From positions 1-5,372 of the forward strand of contig JAZDLO010000133.1 in assembly GCA_043801935.1 (NCBI GenBank): a stretch of 5,372 nt of DNA, given 5' to 3'. Positions 5,017 to 5,372 of the stretch are shown piece by piece. Positions within the stretch are counted from its first letter, which is position 1, and the number at the start of each line of letters is the position of its first letter. The translations under genes and the position numbers were made by a program. The stretch is from JAZDLO01 sp043801935. Lineage in GTDB: Bacteria; Actinomycetota; Thermoleophilia; RBG-16-64-13. The notes under the pieces are model-generated. The model had not been told where the DNA came from, ran no database searches, and saw nothing but the letters and a program-made list of their open reading frames with translations.

Positions 5017-5372
5017 ATGCACGATCCGCGTGGCGACAAGCCGGAGTCCTTGGCCGGCTATCTAGAGAGCATGAGCAAGGTGATATTCACCTCGGGGATC
5101 AACTGGAAGGTCGTGGAGGCGAAGTGGCCGGGCATCAAGGAGGCCTTCGGCGGTTTCGATGTCGAGGAGATCGCGCGGCTCGCTCCCGACGACATCGACC
5201 GGCTCGCGGCCGACCCGCGGCTGATCAGGAACCGCAAGAAGATCGAGGCCATCGCCGACAACGCCGCCATGCTGCTCGAACTGGACAAGACCCCGGGCGG
5301 GTTCGCCGGCTACCTGAGTTCGCTGGGCGACTTCGACGCCAAGACCGCGGACCTCACCCGGCATTTCCGGTT
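5017..5372 (+). CDS. DNA-3-methyladenine glycosylase I-like protein, C-terminus off window
   Basis: The first 118 residues of a helix-rich protein resembling the TagI family, which removes 3-methyladenine from alkylated DNA in base excision repair. Telling segments are VIFTSGINWKVVEAKWPGI (22-40), matching the family's AGLSW helix, EAFGGFDVEEIARL, and ADPRLIRNRKKIEAIADNA (about 65-83), the conserved block before the helix-hairpin-helix. ATG at 5017 follows AAGGAAGG (5006-5013) and supplies the usual lead-in helix LAGYLESMSK; ATG at 5071 is internal to that helix. The visible part has no cysteine, and valine sits where E. coli Tag has its substrate-contacting Glu38 in my by-eye alignment, so this belongs to a divergent subfamily and its base specificity is uncertain. 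The gene is cut by the window edge; it appears unrelated to the neighbouring TA genes. Confidence 0.85.
   Translation, partial: MHDPRGDKPESLAGYLESMSKVIFTSGINWKVVEAKWPGIKEAFGGFDVEEIARLAPDDIDRLAADPRLIRNRKKIEAIADNAAMLLELDKTPGGFAGYLSSLGDFDAKTADLTRHFR

Noticed and set aside
4919..5065. Possible small plus-strand gene starting at TTG after GGAGG (4901-4905)
   Set aside because: The spacer of 13 nt is too long, the 48-residue product is Arg-rich with no fold, and it runs into the well-supported glycosylase gene in another frame.

Overview
The window is strongly GC-rich double-stranded chromosomal-type DNA with tightly packed genes, 4-bp start/stop overlaps and frequent GTG/TTG starts. This fits a high-GC bacterium such as an actinobacterium or a member of the Chloroflexi, but no marker gene fixes the taxon. 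No rRNA, tRNA, CRISPR array, transposase or phage gene is visible.

Positions 1-1662 (minus strand) hold a two-gene ABC-2 export operon of the DrrAB type: an ATPase, then a permease coupled to it by an ATGA overlap. The permease runs off the left edge. A divergent gap of about 190 bp follows. Then comes a plus-strand EamA/DMT-family permease (1850-2851), which probably starts at a TTG behind a clear GGAGG ribosome site.

Positions 2848-4878 are a dense toxin-antitoxin patch with three separate loci. (i) A minus-strand FitA/VapB-like ribbon-helix-helix antitoxin (2848-3132) has no toxin beside it; its stop codon shares the palindrome CTAG with the stop of the convergent transporter. (ii) A plus-strand AbrB/MazE-fold antitoxin (3401-3652) overlaps a PIN-domain toxin of the COG1569 type (3636-4055). 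It is preceded by a perfect 10-bp inverted repeat that overlaps both the -10 box and the Shine-Dalgarno sequence. (iii) A minus-strand ribbon-helix-helix antitoxin (4588-4878) overlaps a VapC-like PIN toxin (4169-4591) by GTGA. The two toxin genes face each other tail to tail across 113 bp that contain a bulged stem-loop.

The right end (5017-5372, plus strand) is the start of a DNA-3-methyladenine glycosylase I-like repair gene, cut by the window edge.

I found no wholly new system. The most interesting material is regulatory: the autoregulation-type operators of the two complete TA loci, which share an 8-bp motif (ATACACAA), the apparently leaderless vapB-like gene, and the solitary antitoxin at the edge of the cluster.
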